A DNA stretch of 64,000 bases from Halostagnicola kamekurae (GCF_900116205.1 NZ_FOZS01000002.1:186001-250000); one strand, 5' to 3'; positions 40,980 through 50,171 are shown, numbered from the stretch's first letter. The notes: generated by a model from the sequence alone, not told the origin. Made by a program: numbers and translations.

Positions 40980-41582
40980 ATGCCCACAGACGAGACTCGC
41001 CGAACGACGGACGAGCATGGACACGACGTCATCGACCCGCTGTACGTCGCGATTGTGACGGTATCGTCCTCTCGAGCGGCCGCGGCCGACGGCGACGATC
41101 CGGCGGCGATCGAGGACCCTGGAGGCGATACGGTCGCCGAGTGCTTCGAGGCCGAGGGTCACGAGGTGCGCGAGCGCGTTCTGGTGCGGGACGATTACGC
41201 TGCGATCCGGACCGCGGTGCGACGACTGGTCGCGAAGCGGGACGTCGACGTGGTGGTGACGACCGGCGGAACGGGGGTCACCGCGGACGATGTCTCCCCT
41301 GAGGCGACCGCCTCGCTGTTCGAACGCGAGTTGCCAGGCTTCGGCGAACTGTTCCGGTCGCTCTCCTGGGACGAGGTCGGGACGCGGGCGATGGCCTCTC
41401 GAGCCACGGCGGGAATCGCGGTTGACACGCCGGTTTTCACCCTTCCCGGGAGCACGAACGCCTGCCGAACCGCCTGCGAGGAACTCATCGTTCCCGAGAC
41501 GCCGCACCTCGCAGGACTCGCGACGAGCCACCGAACTGATGCGGCGGATCAGTCGCTCGAGGCGTTCCGGTCAGAGGACTGA
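40980..41582 (+). CDS. moaB: MoaB/MogA-family molybdenum cofactor biosynthesis protein
   Basis: 200 residues. The molybdopterin-binding motif VVTTGGTGVTADDVSPEAT is at about 90-108, and further motifs are GFGELFRSLSW and FTLPGSTNACRTACEELI (about 160-177). IVTVSSSRA near the N-terminus is the usual first strand. The enzyme adenylates molybdopterin or assists metal insertion. TATTATC about 29 bp upstream is a plausible TATA box. Confidence 0.9.
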   Translation: MPTDETRRTTDEHGHDVIDPLYVAIVTVSSSRAAAADGDDPAAIEDPGGDTVAECFEAEGHEVRERVLVRDDYAAIRTAVRRLVAKRDVDVVVTTGGTGVTADDVSPEATASLFERELPGFGELFRSLSWDEVGTRAMASRATAGIAVDTPVFTLPGSTNACRTACEELIVPETPHLAGLATSHRTDAADQSLEAFRSED

Positions 41583-41624
41583 GCCGCCGCTCCTAGCCAG
41601 TGAAGCCGGCCGGTCTCGGACCGC

Positions 41625-42134
41625 CTATTGGTCGGTTACGCCCCGGAAGACGCGATAGGATCCCTGACCGGTCGCGACCGCTTTCGTCTCGCCGTCTTCG
41701 GTCGTGCTCTCGACGGTGATCTCGCTCACGCCGACGCTCGAGCCGACCCGGACCACGTTCGCGGTCGCGCACAGGTCGCCGGTCGCCGGCCGGAGGTAGT
41801 TGACGTTGAGGTTGATCGTCGCGATGCTCGCGTCGAACGGCTCCTCGAGTTCCGTTCGGAGGGCGAGCCCGCCGGCGGTGTCGATGAGCGTCGCGGCGAC
41901 GCCGCCGTGCATGTCGGGGCGTCGATCCGACCCCGAGTCGGGACGGACGTTCGTGAGCTTCTCGTCGTAGGGGATCGAGAGCGTCATCGTTCCCGCGCCG
42001 ATGTCGTCGACCGACGTGCCCAGCCAGGAGAGAAACTCCTGTGATTCGTCGATGTGCGCCTGCAAGAACCCCTCGAGGTCGGCGTCCTCGGCAGCCGCGG
42101 GGATGCCGATCGAATCCGGTGTCTCGTCGCTCAT
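41625..42134 (-). CDS. PaaI-type hotdog-fold thioesterase
   Basis: 169 residues from MSDETPD at 42134; the longer open frame is not supported. The motif PDMHGGVAATLIDTAGGLAL (about 91-110) is the hotdog active-site helix with the H-G-G and Asp/Thr of PaaI-type thioesterases, and NLNVNYLRPA follows. These enzymes hydrolyse acyl- or aryl-CoA thioesters. The first 30 residues are an extension over the minimal domain. Substrate unknown. Confidence 0.87.
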   Translation of the reverse strand: MSDETPDSIGIPAAAEDADLEGFLQAHIDESQEFLSWLGTSVDDIGAGTMTLSIPYDEKLTNVRPDSGSDRRPDMHGGVAATLIDTAGGLALRTELEEPFDASIATINLNVNYLRPATGDLCATANVVRVGSSVGVSEITVESTTEDGETKAVATGQGSYRVFRGVTDQ

Positions 42135-42294
42135 AGCAACCCGTGGGTGAGCCCCGGTCTTGATCCCTGCGCTTTCGTGATTCCCGCGGGCCGCACTCGC
42201 TGATCGGCGGGAATTGGACGGAGCGCTCGAGCGGCGCTCCGGCGAAGCCATCGGCTGCCCCATCTTTTGTCCTCGGCCGTCGTAGTCACTGTCG

Positions 42295-43008
42295 ATGTCT
42301 CGAGGCGTCGGCGCGCTGGAAGCGGTCCAGAAGCTCCTCCCCCCGTGGGCGGCGCTCCCCGCTGCCGCGCTCACGCAACTGGGCGACATGTGGTTTTTGG
42401 CGCTCCTCTTCGTCGCTCTTTACTGGTTCGACGCGCCGAGACGGGAGGCCATCGCGACCGTCGCGGGCGCGTGGCTGGCCGGGGCCGGCGCGTTCCGGGG
42501 ACTGAAGGCGTTCTTCGGCTTGCCGCGCCCGAACGAACCGCTCGCCGATCCGAGCGCGTATCCCCCGATCGTTCGACCGGTCTACGAGGCGACGGCGCTG
42601 GCCGGCGGATACGGGTTTCCGAGCGGCCACGCCGTCAACGTCACGATCGTCTACGTCGGACTCGCGGCGGTCCTCGCGGTCGGCACGCGCCGCCAGCGCG
42701 CGGCCGGTGCCGCGGCGATCGTCGGTATCGTATGTCTCACGCGGATCGTACTCGGCGTGCACTATCTCGTCGACGTCGTCGCCGGCGTCGCAGTCGGGCT
42801 CTGTATCCTCCTCGCCGTGCGAGCGCTCGCCGTCAGACGACCGGACGCCCCCGCGACGAGCGCGTTCGGGCTGGCCGTCGTCTGTGGCGTCTTCTTCGTC
42901 GTGATGAGCGGTGCCGTGACCGATTCCGTTCTCGTCCTGCTCGCCTCGATCGGCGCGCTGATCGGGTTACAGACCTTCGATCTGGGCCGTGACGATCCGG
43001 GCCGTTAG
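42295..43008 (+). CDS. PAP2-family membrane phosphatase
   Basis: 237 residues and about six membrane segments. The three phosphatase motifs are KAFFGLPRPN (about 71-80), GFPSGHA (about 106-112) and TRIVLGVHYLVDVVAG (about 146-161) with catalytic His residues and Asp. Family members dephosphorylate lipid phosphates such as polyprenyl diphosphate. The active site should face outside or the membrane interface. It overlaps the convergent gene end by 4 bp. Confidence 0.9.
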   Translation: MSRGVGALEAVQKLLPPWAALPAAALTQLGDMWFLALLFVALYWFDAPRREAIATVAGAWLAGAGAFRGLKAFFGLPRPNEPLADPSAYPPIVRPVYEATALAGGYGFPSGHAVNVTIVYVGLAAVLAVGTRRQRAAGAAAIVGIVCLTRIVLGVHYLVDVVAGVAVGLCILLAVRALAVRRPDAPATSAFGLAVVCGVFFVVMSGAVTDSVLVLLASIGALIGLQTFDLGRDDPGR

Positions 43009-44147
43009 TTTCGACTCTCGACGCGAACGCTGACTCGCTGGCCGACCGCGAACGATCGATCCGGACAGACGAGTTTGGCGCCGAAGTCGGCGTCTCGAGC
43101 GAAAAACAGGGAGAGGCCGGTGATCGCCTCGCCGTCGACGGTGACGACGAGTTCGTCCCACGCGATCGTCCGCCCGCTCGAAGTTCCCAGGCGATCCCCG
43201 TTCAGTGAGACGCCCCTCTCTATTCCGTGGGTCCGCCGACCGATATCGTGGACGTCGCCGGCGTCGCTGGTGTCATTGGCATCGTCGGTGTCGCTGGCGT
43301 CGCCGGTGTCGTTGGCGTCGCCGTCGTTGCCGTCGTCGCCGGCGGTAGTCGACCCGTTCGGCTGGATAGCTCCGGATTCGGCGCTCGAGAACTCGAGCGT
43401 CCCGCCTCCCGGTTCGAGAATCCCGCCGCCGTCGTAGTGGGGGAGTCCGCCGTCGAGGACGCCGCCGCCGTCGGCGCGAATCCCCGCGAAGGACGCCCCT
43501 GGATTCGGGTGTGTCGGGCTATCGAGGATCGCGTACGTGTCGCCGACGTCGACGACCGTTCCCGTGCCGTCCCACTCGAGCGGCGTGATGTCGACGCCCG
43601 CGCTGATCTCGAGCGGGAGCGATCCCGACGCGCGGACCGGGTTCTGATCGGATCGGCGAAACCCGACGTGGAGGTGGTTGTCGACCCACGGCGCGAAGAA
43701 CCCTGATCGAACGAGCGTGCCGAGCGACTCGCCGGCCCGGACGCGGTCGCCGACTTCGACCTCGGGTTCGACGTGGAGGATTCTGGCGAGGAGTTCGTCG
43801 GATTTACCGACGCTGGCGGGGTCGTCGGCTCCACTGGTTCGGCTCCCGGTATCGATTCCACTCGAGTCGGCGCTCTCATTCGCGCCCTCGATCCCGGTCT
43901 CGTCGCCTATCTCGAGGACGACGAGATGGTCGTGTTCGGGCGCGTAGGGCTTCGACGGCGCGCTGACCGCCCTCGTCTCGAGGACCGTCCCCGAGATTGG
44001 ACTCGGCGCGTCGGTCGTCCGCCCGCCGGCGAGCGTTTCGGGATAGAGGTCGATCGCGCGGCCGCCGTCGTGGGCCGGATACGGCGAGTTGTACAGCGAG
44101 AACCGCTCGTACCGGGCGAGAATCGACTCGGTGAGTGTGACGGCCAT
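43005..44147 (-). CDS. Lysostaphin/M23-like duplicated-hybrid-motif protein
   Basis: 380 residues from MAVTLTES at 44147 (an alternative start lies 8 codons upstream). The N-terminal half resembles the M23/duplicated hybrid motif fold: AHDGGRAIDLYPE, SPISGTVLETRAV, EPEVEVGDRVRAGESLGTLV and DNHLHVGFR. In M23 peptidases H-x-H and H-x3-D bind zinc; here HLH and HDGGRAID are present. Haloarchaea lack murein, so peptidase action on a cell wall is unlikely. A central Asp/Gly/Asn linker (about 270-305) is coded by a 9-bp minisatellite. No signal peptide, so a cytoplasmic role is likely. Function unknown. Confidence 0.7.
   Translation of the reverse strand: MAVTLTESILARYERFSLYNSPYPAHDGGRAIDLYPETLAGGRTTDAPSPISGTVLETRAVSAPSKPYAPEHDHLVVLEIGDETGIEGANESADSSGIDTGSRTSGADDPASVGKSDELLARILHVEPEVEVGDRVRAGESLGTLVRSGFFAPWVDNHLHVGFRRSDQNPVRASGSLPLEISAGVDITPLEWDGTGTVVDVGDTYAILDSPTHPNPGASFAGIRADGGGVLDGGLPHYDGGGILEPGGGTLEFSSAESGAIQPNGSTTAGDDGNDGDANDTGDASDTDDANDTSDAGDVHDIGRRTHGIERGVSLNGDRLGTSSGRTIAWDELVVTVDGEAITGLSLFFARDADFGAKLVCPDRSFAVGQRVSVRVESRN
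43251..43343. repeat. 9-bp minisatellite inside a coding sequence
   Basis: About ten units of the type GTCGCTGGT/GTCGCCGGC run through 43251-43343. On the coding (minus) strand they give a D-A-x/D-T-x tripeptide run. Unit number is likely to vary between strains without a frameshift because the period is a multiple of three. Confidence 0.8.
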
Positions 44148-44215
44148 CTGTCGTTCGCAGGTCGGTGCCACGAAGGTTTAGGCGCGTCGGCGCGTAGCCG
44201 GCCTCGAGACGACGA

Positions 44216-44935
44216 ATGTCCGTTCGTATCCTTCGGGGACGCTCCGAGACCGTCGACGCCGATCGCGCGGCGAGCCAGCGACTTCTCGAAACCGCCGCGA
44301 CCGGAACGCCCGCAGTCCGAGTCTGGCGGCCCCACAGGCAGGTCGCCTTCGGTCGCCGGGACGCCGGACTCGAGGGGTACGACGACGCTCGAGCGATCGC
44401 GCGCGAGTTCGGGTTCCCGCCGGTCGAGCGCAGCGTCGGCGGTCGGGCCGTCGCCTACGACGGGGAGACGACCCTGGCGTTCGCCCGCGCCGAGCCCGTC
44501 GCGGACTTTCGCCAGGGGACCGACGAGCGCTACGAACGCCTGACCGCCGATATCGAGCGGGCGTTCGAGCGCCTCGGCGTGAGTGCCGTCCGCGGCGAGC
44601 CCGCGGACTCGTTCTGTCCGGGTACTCATTCGATTTCGGTCCCAGCGCCGAGCGATCGAACCGGCTCGAGCGAGACTCCCGACTGCCGGAAGATCGCGGG
44701 CCTCGCCCAGCGGGTAACGCAGGACGCGGCGCTCGCGTCCGGAATCGTCGTCGTCGCGAATCGCGACGAACTGGCGAGCGTTCTCGAGGGAGTCTACGGG
44801 GCACTCGAGGTCCCGTTCGATCCCGACTCCATCGGTACTCTCGAGACCGAACACGTCGAGATCGAGCGCGTTCGGACCGTTCTCGAGGAAGAGCTGATCG
44901 GCGATCGCTCGGTATCGGCCGTCGACGCTGTCTGA
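44216..44935 (+). CDS. Lipoate-protein ligase-like protein
   Basis: 239 residues. BPL/LplA/LipB-fold motifs: VWRPHRQVAFGRRDAG (about 37-52), ERSVGGRAVAYDGETTLAF (about 75-93), corresponding to the RRxSGGGAV lipoyl-AMP loop, and CRKIAGLAQRVTQDAAL (about 156-172) with the conserved Lys. It would attach lipoate to E2 or H proteins. The loop reads VGGRAV rather than SGGGAV, and a low-complexity insert precedes the Lys segment, so lipoate ligase or a regulatory relative are both possible. A 4.0-kb dehydrogenase gene follows after 87 bp. Confidence 0.8.
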   Translation: MSVRILRGRSETVDADRAASQRLLETAATGTPAVRVWRPHRQVAFGRRDAGLEGYDDARAIAREFGFPPVERSVGGRAVAYDGETTLAFARAEPVADFRQGTDERYERLTADIERAFERLGVSAVRGEPADSFCPGTHSISVPAPSDRTGSSETPDCRKIAGLAQRVTQDAALASGIVVVANRDELASVLEGVYGALEVPFDPDSIGTLETEHVEIERVRTVLEEELIGDRSVSAVDAV

Positions 44936-44990
44936 GACCGCTGTACCGGTCAGCGGTGTATCGGTAGTTCGAAATCCGAGGGATGCCCCA

Positions 44991-44998
44991 CGCTTTAT
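44991..44998 (+). promoter_or_regulatory. TATA box of the large dehydrogenase gene
   Basis: CGCTTTAT lies 25-32 bp before ATG 45023; no ribosome-binding site. Confidence 0.5.
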
Positions 44999-45022
44999 GC
45001 TGGCGACGCACAAGAATGTGGT

Positions 45023-48000
45023 ATGGCCACGGAGCCGAGCGAGGATTCGGTCGGTGACGCGCGCGCTGAGAGCGACGACCCGGCCGTCGACGCCCACGCC
45101 GAGCGCGACGATCCGGCCGCCGACGCGCGCGCTAATTACGACTACGCGAGCGCCGACGTCGACCGGCCGGGGTTGGTTCGGGACCTCGAGAACCTCGTCG
45201 ACTGTTCGGTTCGGTTCGACTCGTACTCGCGACAGCTGTACGCCACCGACGCCAGCCCCTACGAGGTGACGCCGATCGGCGTCGTCTTCCCCGAGTCGAC
45301 GGCGGACGTCGCACGCGTCGTCGAGTACTGCGCGAGACGAGAGATTCCGGTCCTCCCCCGCGGCGGCGGGACGAGCCTCGCTGGACAGACCGTCAACCGC
45401 GCGGTCGTCCTCGACTTCACCCGGCACATGAACGAAATCGTCGAGACGGATCCCGACGGGCGGACCGCAACGGTCCAGCCGGGAACCGTTCTGGGGATGC
45501 TCAACGAGACGCTCGAGCCCCACGATCTGAAGTTCGCGCCGGATCCCGCCTGGGGCGACAAGAGCGCGATCGGCGGCGCGATCGGGAACAACTCGACGGG
45601 CGCACACTCCCTGCAGTACGGCAAGACCGACGCCTACGTCGAGTCCTGCGAGGTCGTCCTCGCGGACGGCACCGTCACCCGGTTCGGCGAAGTCACCCTC
45701 GAGGAGATCGACGAACGAGCCGATCCCGACGGCTCGCTCGAGGCGCGGATCTACGCCGAAATCGGGCGAATACTCGAGGAGGATGCAGACGCGATTTCGG
45801 AAGCGTACCCCGACCTCAAGCGGAACGTCTCGGGGTACAACCTCGATCGGCTGGTCGCGGAAGCCAGAGGAGACCCCCTTCCCGGGGGAGAAGACACCGG
45901 AAAAGCGGGAACCGTCAACCTCGCGCGGGTGCTCGCCGGCAGCGAGGGAACGCTCGCGATCGTGACCGAGGCGACCGTCTCGCTCGAGCCGGTCCCCGAA
46001 ACGAAGTCCGTCGCCCTGCTGTGTTACGCGGAGCTTCACGACGCGATGGCAGACGTCGCGCCGATTCTCGAGCACGACCCCGCCGCCGTCGAGGTGCTCG
46101 ACGACGTGCTGATCGACCTCGCTCGCGACACCGCGGAGTTCGCTCCCGTGACCGAGATGCTCCCCGAGGGAACGAACGCGACGCTGCTCGTCGAGTTCTA
46201 CGCCGAGGACGATGCCGAGGGTCGCGATCGGGTCGCCGAACTGCTCGCCGACCGCTGTCCGTCCGTCACGCCCGCCGGGACGCCCGACGGCGGCGTTTCG
46301 GAGGCGGACTCGAGTACCGACGACTCGAGCGGTGCGAATTCGAATAGTACAGCTTCGCGCGACGCGCAACCGGTCGCGATCGACGCGCTCGAGGCCTACG
46401 AGGACGACGAACGAGCGAAGCTCTGGAAGCTACGCAAGTCGGGCCTTCCGATCTTGCTCTCGCGGACGACCGACGAGAAACACATCTCGTTCATCGAAGA
46501 TACGGCGATACCGCCCGCGCGGTTGCCCGAGTTCGTCGACCGGTTCGAGTCGATCCTCGAGTCTCACGACACCTACGCGACCTTTTATGCCCACGCCGGG
46601 CCGGGCGTACTCCACGTGCGGCCGCTGATCAACACGAAGACAGATACCGGAATCGACCAGTTACATGGTATCGCCGACGACGTGACGGACCTCGTGGTCG
46701 ATCTCGGCGGCTCCGTCTCCGGCGAGCACGGGGACGGCCGCGCCCGAACCCAGTGGAATCGCAAACTCTACGGCGAGAACCTCTGGGAGACGTTCCAGGA
46801 TCTCAAGACCGCCTTCGATCCCGACTGGCTCCTGAACCCAGGTCAGGTCGTCTTCCGCGATGAAAACCCGACGGACCTCCGTGAGAACCTTCGGTTCGAC
46901 CCCGACTACGAGTACGACGCCGGGTTCGAGCCGACCCTCGAGTGGGACAACGACAACGGCATGCAGGGGATGGTCGAACTCTGTCACGGCTGTGGGGGCT
47001 GTCGCGGCGAGCAGTCGACGACCGGCGGGGTGATGTGTCCGACCTACCGCGCCTCACACGAGGAGATCACGAGCACCCGCGGGCGGGCCAACTCGTTGCG
47101 GCAGGCGATGAGCGGGGACCTGCCGCGGGGCGAGCAATTCTCCGACGAGTTCACGGAGGAAGTCATGGACCTCTGTATCGGCTGCAAGGGCTGTGCCATC
47201 GACTGCCCGAGCGAGGTCGACATGGCGAAGTTGAAAGCCGAAGTTACCCACGAGTACCACCAGCGAAACGGCGCGTCGCTTCGCGACCGGCTGTTCGCCA
47301 ACGTCGCGAATCTCTCGCGATGGGGTAGTCGCTTCGCACCGCTGTCGAACGTCGCCCACAAGGTTCCGGGCTCGCGCTGGCTGCTCGAGAAGACGGTCGG
47401 CATCGCCGCGGATCGGCCGCTTCCGACGTTCCACAGCGACACGTTCTCGGACTGGTTCGAACGCCGGGGCGGCGCGACCGTCGAGGAGGCCGACGCCGAG
47501 CGCGAGGTCGTGGTTTATCCCGACACCTACACCAACTACAACCATCCCGAGGCCGGCAAGGCGGCGGTTCGAGTGCTCGAGGCGGCGGATATCCACGTCA
47601 CGGTCCCCAACGGCGTCGGCGACACGGGCCGGCCGGCGTTCTCGAAGGGATTCCTCAAGAAGGCCCGGGAAACTGCGCGGGAGAACGTCGACGCGCTCGA
47701 GCCCCATCTCGAGGACGGGCGGGATATCGTTCTCATCGAGCCCTCCGACGCGGTCATGTTGCAGTCTGACTACCTGGACCTGCTCGGCGAGGACGCTCGA
47801 GCGCTCGCCGACCGAACCTACGGCGTCTGCGAGTACGTCGATACGTTCCGACTCGACGAGTCGATCTCGTTCCTGTCGCCGTCCGATCTGGATCCGGGTG
47901 GCGACGATTCCGCGGCGGAGGAGGCCACCGCGGACGGCGGCGCGCTCGAGCACCTGACCTACCACGGCCACTGTCATCAGAAGGCGACGGCCAAAGACCA

Positions 48001-48271
48001 CCACGCGGTCGGCGTCCTCCGGCGGGCGGGCTACGCCGTCGACCCGCTCGATTCCGGCTGCTGCGGGATGGCCGGCAGTTTCGGCTACGAGGCCGAACAC
48101 GCCTCCATGAGCGAGGCAATCGCCGACGTGCTCTACGACCAGGTCGACTCGAGCGAGGGCGACCGGGTCGTCGCGCCGGGTGCCTCCTGTCGGAGCCAGC
48201 TCGAGGCCCGTCCCGGCGCCGAGGAGGAACCGCCGACACCGATCGAGATGCTGGCGAACGCGCTCGAGTGA
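45023..48271 (+). CDS. FAD-linked oxidase fused to Fe-S/CCG domains (D-lactate/glycolate dehydrogenase-like)
   Basis: 1082 residues. The N-terminal half is a PCMH-type FAD domain: LPRGGGTSLAGQTVN (about 112-126) and AIGGAIGNNSTGAHSLQYGK (about 183-202), then the FAD-oxidase C-domain ending in GSVSGEHGDGRARTQWN (about 564-580). The C-terminal half has CHGCGGC (about 654-660) with a further CP pair, CIGCKGCAIDCP (about 714-725), and two CCG-type motifs, YHGHCHQKA and DSGCCGMAGSFG (about 1012-1023). This GlcD-GlcF-like fusion oxidises 2-hydroxy acids such as D-lactate and passes electrons to quinones. An acidic insert (about 425-450) is a haloarchaeal addition. Confidence 0.9.
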   Translation: MATEPSEDSVGDARAESDDPAVDAHAERDDPAADARANYDYASADVDRPGLVRDLENLVDCSVRFDSYSRQLYATDASPYEVTPIGVVFPESTADVARVVEYCARREIPVLPRGGGTSLAGQTVNRAVVLDFTRHMNEIVETDPDGRTATVQPGTVLGMLNETLEPHDLKFAPDPAWGDKSAIGGAIGNNSTGAHSLQYGKTDAYVESCEVVLADGTVTRFGEVTLEEIDERADPDGSLEARIYAEIGRILEEDADAISEAYPDLKRNVSGYNLDRLVAEARGDPLPGGEDTGKAGTVNLARVLAGSEGTLAIVTEATVSLEPVPETKSVALLCYAELHDAMADVAPILEHDPAAVEVLDDVLIDLARDTAEFAPVTEMLPEGTNATLLVEFYAEDDAEGRDRVAELLADRCPSVTPAGTPDGGVSEADSSTDDSSGANSNSTASRDAQPVAIDALEAYEDDERAKLWKLRKSGLPILLSRTTDEKHISFIEDTAIPPARLPEFVDRFESILESHDTYATFYAHAGPGVLHVRPLINTKTDTGIDQLHGIADDVTDLVVDLGGSVSGEHGDGRARTQWNRKLYGENLWETFQDLKTAFDPDWLLNPGQVVFRDENPTDLRENLRFDPDYEYDAGFEPTLEWDNDNGMQGMVELCHGCGGCRGEQSTTGGVMCPTYRASHEEITSTRGRANSLRQAMSGDLPRGEQFSDEFTEEVMDLCIGCKGCAIDCPSEVDMAKLKAEVTHEYHQRNGASLRDRLFANVANLSRWGSRFAPLSNVAHKVPGSRWLLEKTVGIAADRPLPTFHSDTFSDWFERRGGATVEEADAEREVVVYPDTYTNYNHPEAGKAAVRVLEAADIHVTVPNGVGDTGRPAFSKGFLKKARETARENVDALEPHLEDGRDIVLIEPSDAVMLQSDYLDLLGEDARALADRTYGVCEYVDTFRLDESISFLSPSDLDPGGDDSAAEEATADGGALEHLTYHGHCHQKATAKDHHAVGVLRRAGYAVDPLDSGCCGMAGSFGYEAEHASMSEAIADVLYDQVDSSEGDRVVAPGASCRSQLEARPGAEEEPPTPIEMLANALE

Positions 48272-48424
48272 CTATGCCGACCGTACGGGCTGATTCGCTG
48301 GTTGACTGAACAGATCGGTCGCGGTTCGCAAACTATCGTTCTGCTCTCATCAGCGGGACACGATCCTCACGAACACTGCTGTATTCATATAAAGTATATA
48401 TGTATTGGTGTTGTGAGACTACAC
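48272..48424. promoter_or_regulatory. AT-rich promoter of the MNT/HEPN operon
   Basis: The stretch CATATAAAGTATATATG (about 48386-48402) includes two TATA-like boxes; the second lies about 25-30 bp before ATG 48425. The base composition changes sharply from the GC-rich gene upstream. Confidence 0.5.
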
Positions 48425-49216
48425 ATGAGTAGTGAGAGTTCGGTCGAACCCGGAACTGATCACGGGTCGTCAGTAGAGTTGGCACTCCCAATTCGAGACG
48501 GAAATCTATTCAAACACACTGCAAGCAGCTATATCCTCAATTTCCTCTCGGACAACCCCGATATCCATCTCTCGGTCCGACAGTTGGCCACAGTCACACC
48601 GAGGACCGAACGGGCCGTTCTCGAGGCCGTCAACACTCTCGAGGCGAATAACTTGATTCGTACATTTAGCGAGGGAAATTCACGGAGAGTGCAAATTAAC
48701 AGAGATCGGCTCAACAGAGCAGACGATCCGATACTCAGCATTCCGCAACCGGAATTCCAGACACCTGCGCGAATTGCACTGCAATATCTAAAACAGGAAC
48801 TCGAAGATATCAGGGGGGTCGTACTCTTTGGAAGCACCGCTCGCGGAGAAGGCGATCGGACGTCCGATCTCGACCTATGGGTGCTCGTCGGTGGAGATCA
48901 CATGAACCAACGACACCGGGCAAACAAACTCGGCAAACATCTTGGAGAACTTCGTATTCCCTCCTCTATCGGCGTATCGAATGCAGAGAATGCAGACGTT
49001 GCGGCGAACTGGGAAGCCATCAAAGAACGCCTCGAAAGCGACGACGTGCCGCCATCAGCAGAGCGGTATTCCTTCGAAATCATCGTCGAAACACCGCAAT
49101 CGATACTCAATCAGTCCGAACGGGTTGACGTCGAAAAATTATTCGGCGAAGGGATAACGCTCGAAACGTCGGAAACACTCGAGCAAGTCAAACTGGAGGT
49201 TCTCTCCGATGAGTGA
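48425..49216 (+). CDS. Winged-helix plus MNT nucleotidyltransferase, probable antitoxin
   Basis: 263 residues from ATG 48425; the open frame begins earlier in promoter sequence. A winged-helix domain (about 25-95: LSVRQLATVTPRTERAVLEAV, given by its ends LSVRQ and VLEAV) precedes an MNT-type nucleotidyltransferase with GSTARGEGDRTSDLDLWV (about 138-155). In known MntA/HepT pairs the MNT antitoxin adds AMP to the HEPN toxin. Here the antitoxin carries its own DNA-binding domain, which could autoregulate the operon. It overlaps the HEPN gene by 8 bp. Low GC relative to the surroundings suggests transfer. Confidence 0.85.
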   Translation: MSSESSVEPGTDHGSSVELALPIRDGNLFKHTASSYILNFLSDNPDIHLSVRQLATVTPRTERAVLEAVNTLEANNLIRTFSEGNSRRVQINRDRLNRADDPILSIPQPEFQTPARIALQYLKQELEDIRGVVLFGSTARGEGDRTSDLDLWVLVGGDHMNQRHRANKLGKHLGELRIPSSIGVSNAENADVAANWEAIKERLESDDVPPSAERYSFEIIVETPQSILNQSERVDVEKLFGEGITLETSETLEQVKLEVLSDE

Positions 49217-49736
49217 CCCAAATAAACTTCTCGACCAAATAACAGCCGCCGAAGATGCGTTCGGGCACGCTCACGGCCAACCAATATTCGAGCCAGAGCT
49301 GAACGCTTCTCCTACCGCAGACGATGGTGAGGTCCAGATTCAGAAGGCATGCCGCCTTTTGAAACTAACTCGAGAACTCGACGGTATTGGAGACTATTAC
49401 GGGGCGATTCTCGAGCATTCGTTTATCGTAATCGAGCACACCTTTCAGGGATATCTCATTGTGATCGCAGGAACAGATCCGAAGGAACTCCGAAATCACG
49501 ATTCTCCATACGAGTTTGCCAAAGGCCAAATCCCACTCGAAGACTCGACAATTGAATCGCTCAAATCGCTATACGACAACCGGCGAACCGAGCACTACTA
49601 CGGAACGACAGTCACAACTGAGCAACAAGCAAAACGGATGTGAGATATCGCAACGACCGTCCATTCGCGTATTATCTCATTCGATCACGAAATCAAGCAA
49701 TATTGTAACTGTTCTAGTGAAAATCGCAAAAAGTAG
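49209..49736 (+). pseudogene. HEPN-domain toxin gene with an in-frame TGA
   Basis: The open frame from ATG 49209 ends at TGA 49641-49643 after 144 residues. Without that stop it continues for 30 more codons to TAG 49734-49736, reading DIATTVHSRIISFDHEIKQY, an amphipathic helix that looks like the missing end of a HEPN fold. The visible part is helical, with ACRLLKLTRELDGIGDYYGA and a motif RRTEHYYG that is close to the RX4HXY ribonuclease motif of HepT-type toxins (here R-x3-H-x-Y). The gene is therefore either inactivated by a point mutation, or encodes a truncated protein, or is read through. It follows the MNT gene with overlap. Confidence 0.7.
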
Positions 49737-49850
49737 TCACGGGCACAGTGCTCATTTAAACGGAACTCAAGAGATTGCCATGAAAACATCTATGCAAAGA
49801 TCGTTGGAATTCACATAAGATGTGATCCAATCGTCGAACGAGTCTTTAAT
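49737..49850. other. AT-rich spacer, no gene
   Basis: 114 bp between the HEPN gene and the convergent membrane protein gene; nothing recognisable. Confidence 0.4.
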
Positions 49851-50171
49851 TTATGCTGTGTCGGTCACGTCCGAAGCTCGAGGTGACCAGAGGCCATACA
49901 AAATAGACACTAGTCCAAGGGTCTGGCTAGTAGCGGCAATACTCGTAACGAATACCCCGTTGACCGATGAAAGCGTAAATCCGAGTAGCGAGAGGAGCGG
50001 GGTCAAGAGGACGAGAACGAACCCGACAGCGATGAACAACATCGGCCGCTGCCCGCTCCGGAGATAGCCGCGCACGGCGAGGTACGCGACGCAGAGTCCG
50101 AGCAGTACGGACACGAGAGAGAAAACCAGCCCGACGAGCGCGACTGGATGCAACGAAGCCACGTCTATCAT
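49851..50171 (-). CDS. Small three-helix membrane protein (DUF7521-like), partner of the wHTH gene
   Basis: 106 residues with three hydrophobic helices: about 10-35, 44-66 and 68-95. GYLRSGQRPMLFIAVGF is a conserved-looking loop-helix junction. Its start overlaps the stop of the winged-helix gene (ATGA), so they are translated together. I recall this as DUF7521, which often follows an ArsR-like gene in haloarchaea. A membrane sensor controlling the regulator is a plausible inference. Confidence 0.75.
   Translation of the reverse strand: MIDVASLHPVALVGLVFSLVSVLLGLCVAYLAVRGYLRSGQRPMLFIAVGFVLVLLTPLLSLLGFTLSSVNGVFVTSIAATSQTLGLVSILYGLWSPRASDVTDTA

Noticed and set aside
43251-43343. Possible CRISPR-like or recombination repeat array
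   Set aside because: The 9-bp units have no spacers and lie in frame inside a coding sequence; it is a minisatellite.
43907-46369. 820-codon minus-strand open frame antisense to the lipoate-ligase-like and large dehydrogenase genes
   Set aside because: Crosses two well-supported genes on the other strand, has no family resemblance and atypical Arg-rich composition; it exists because of the strong third-position GC bias.
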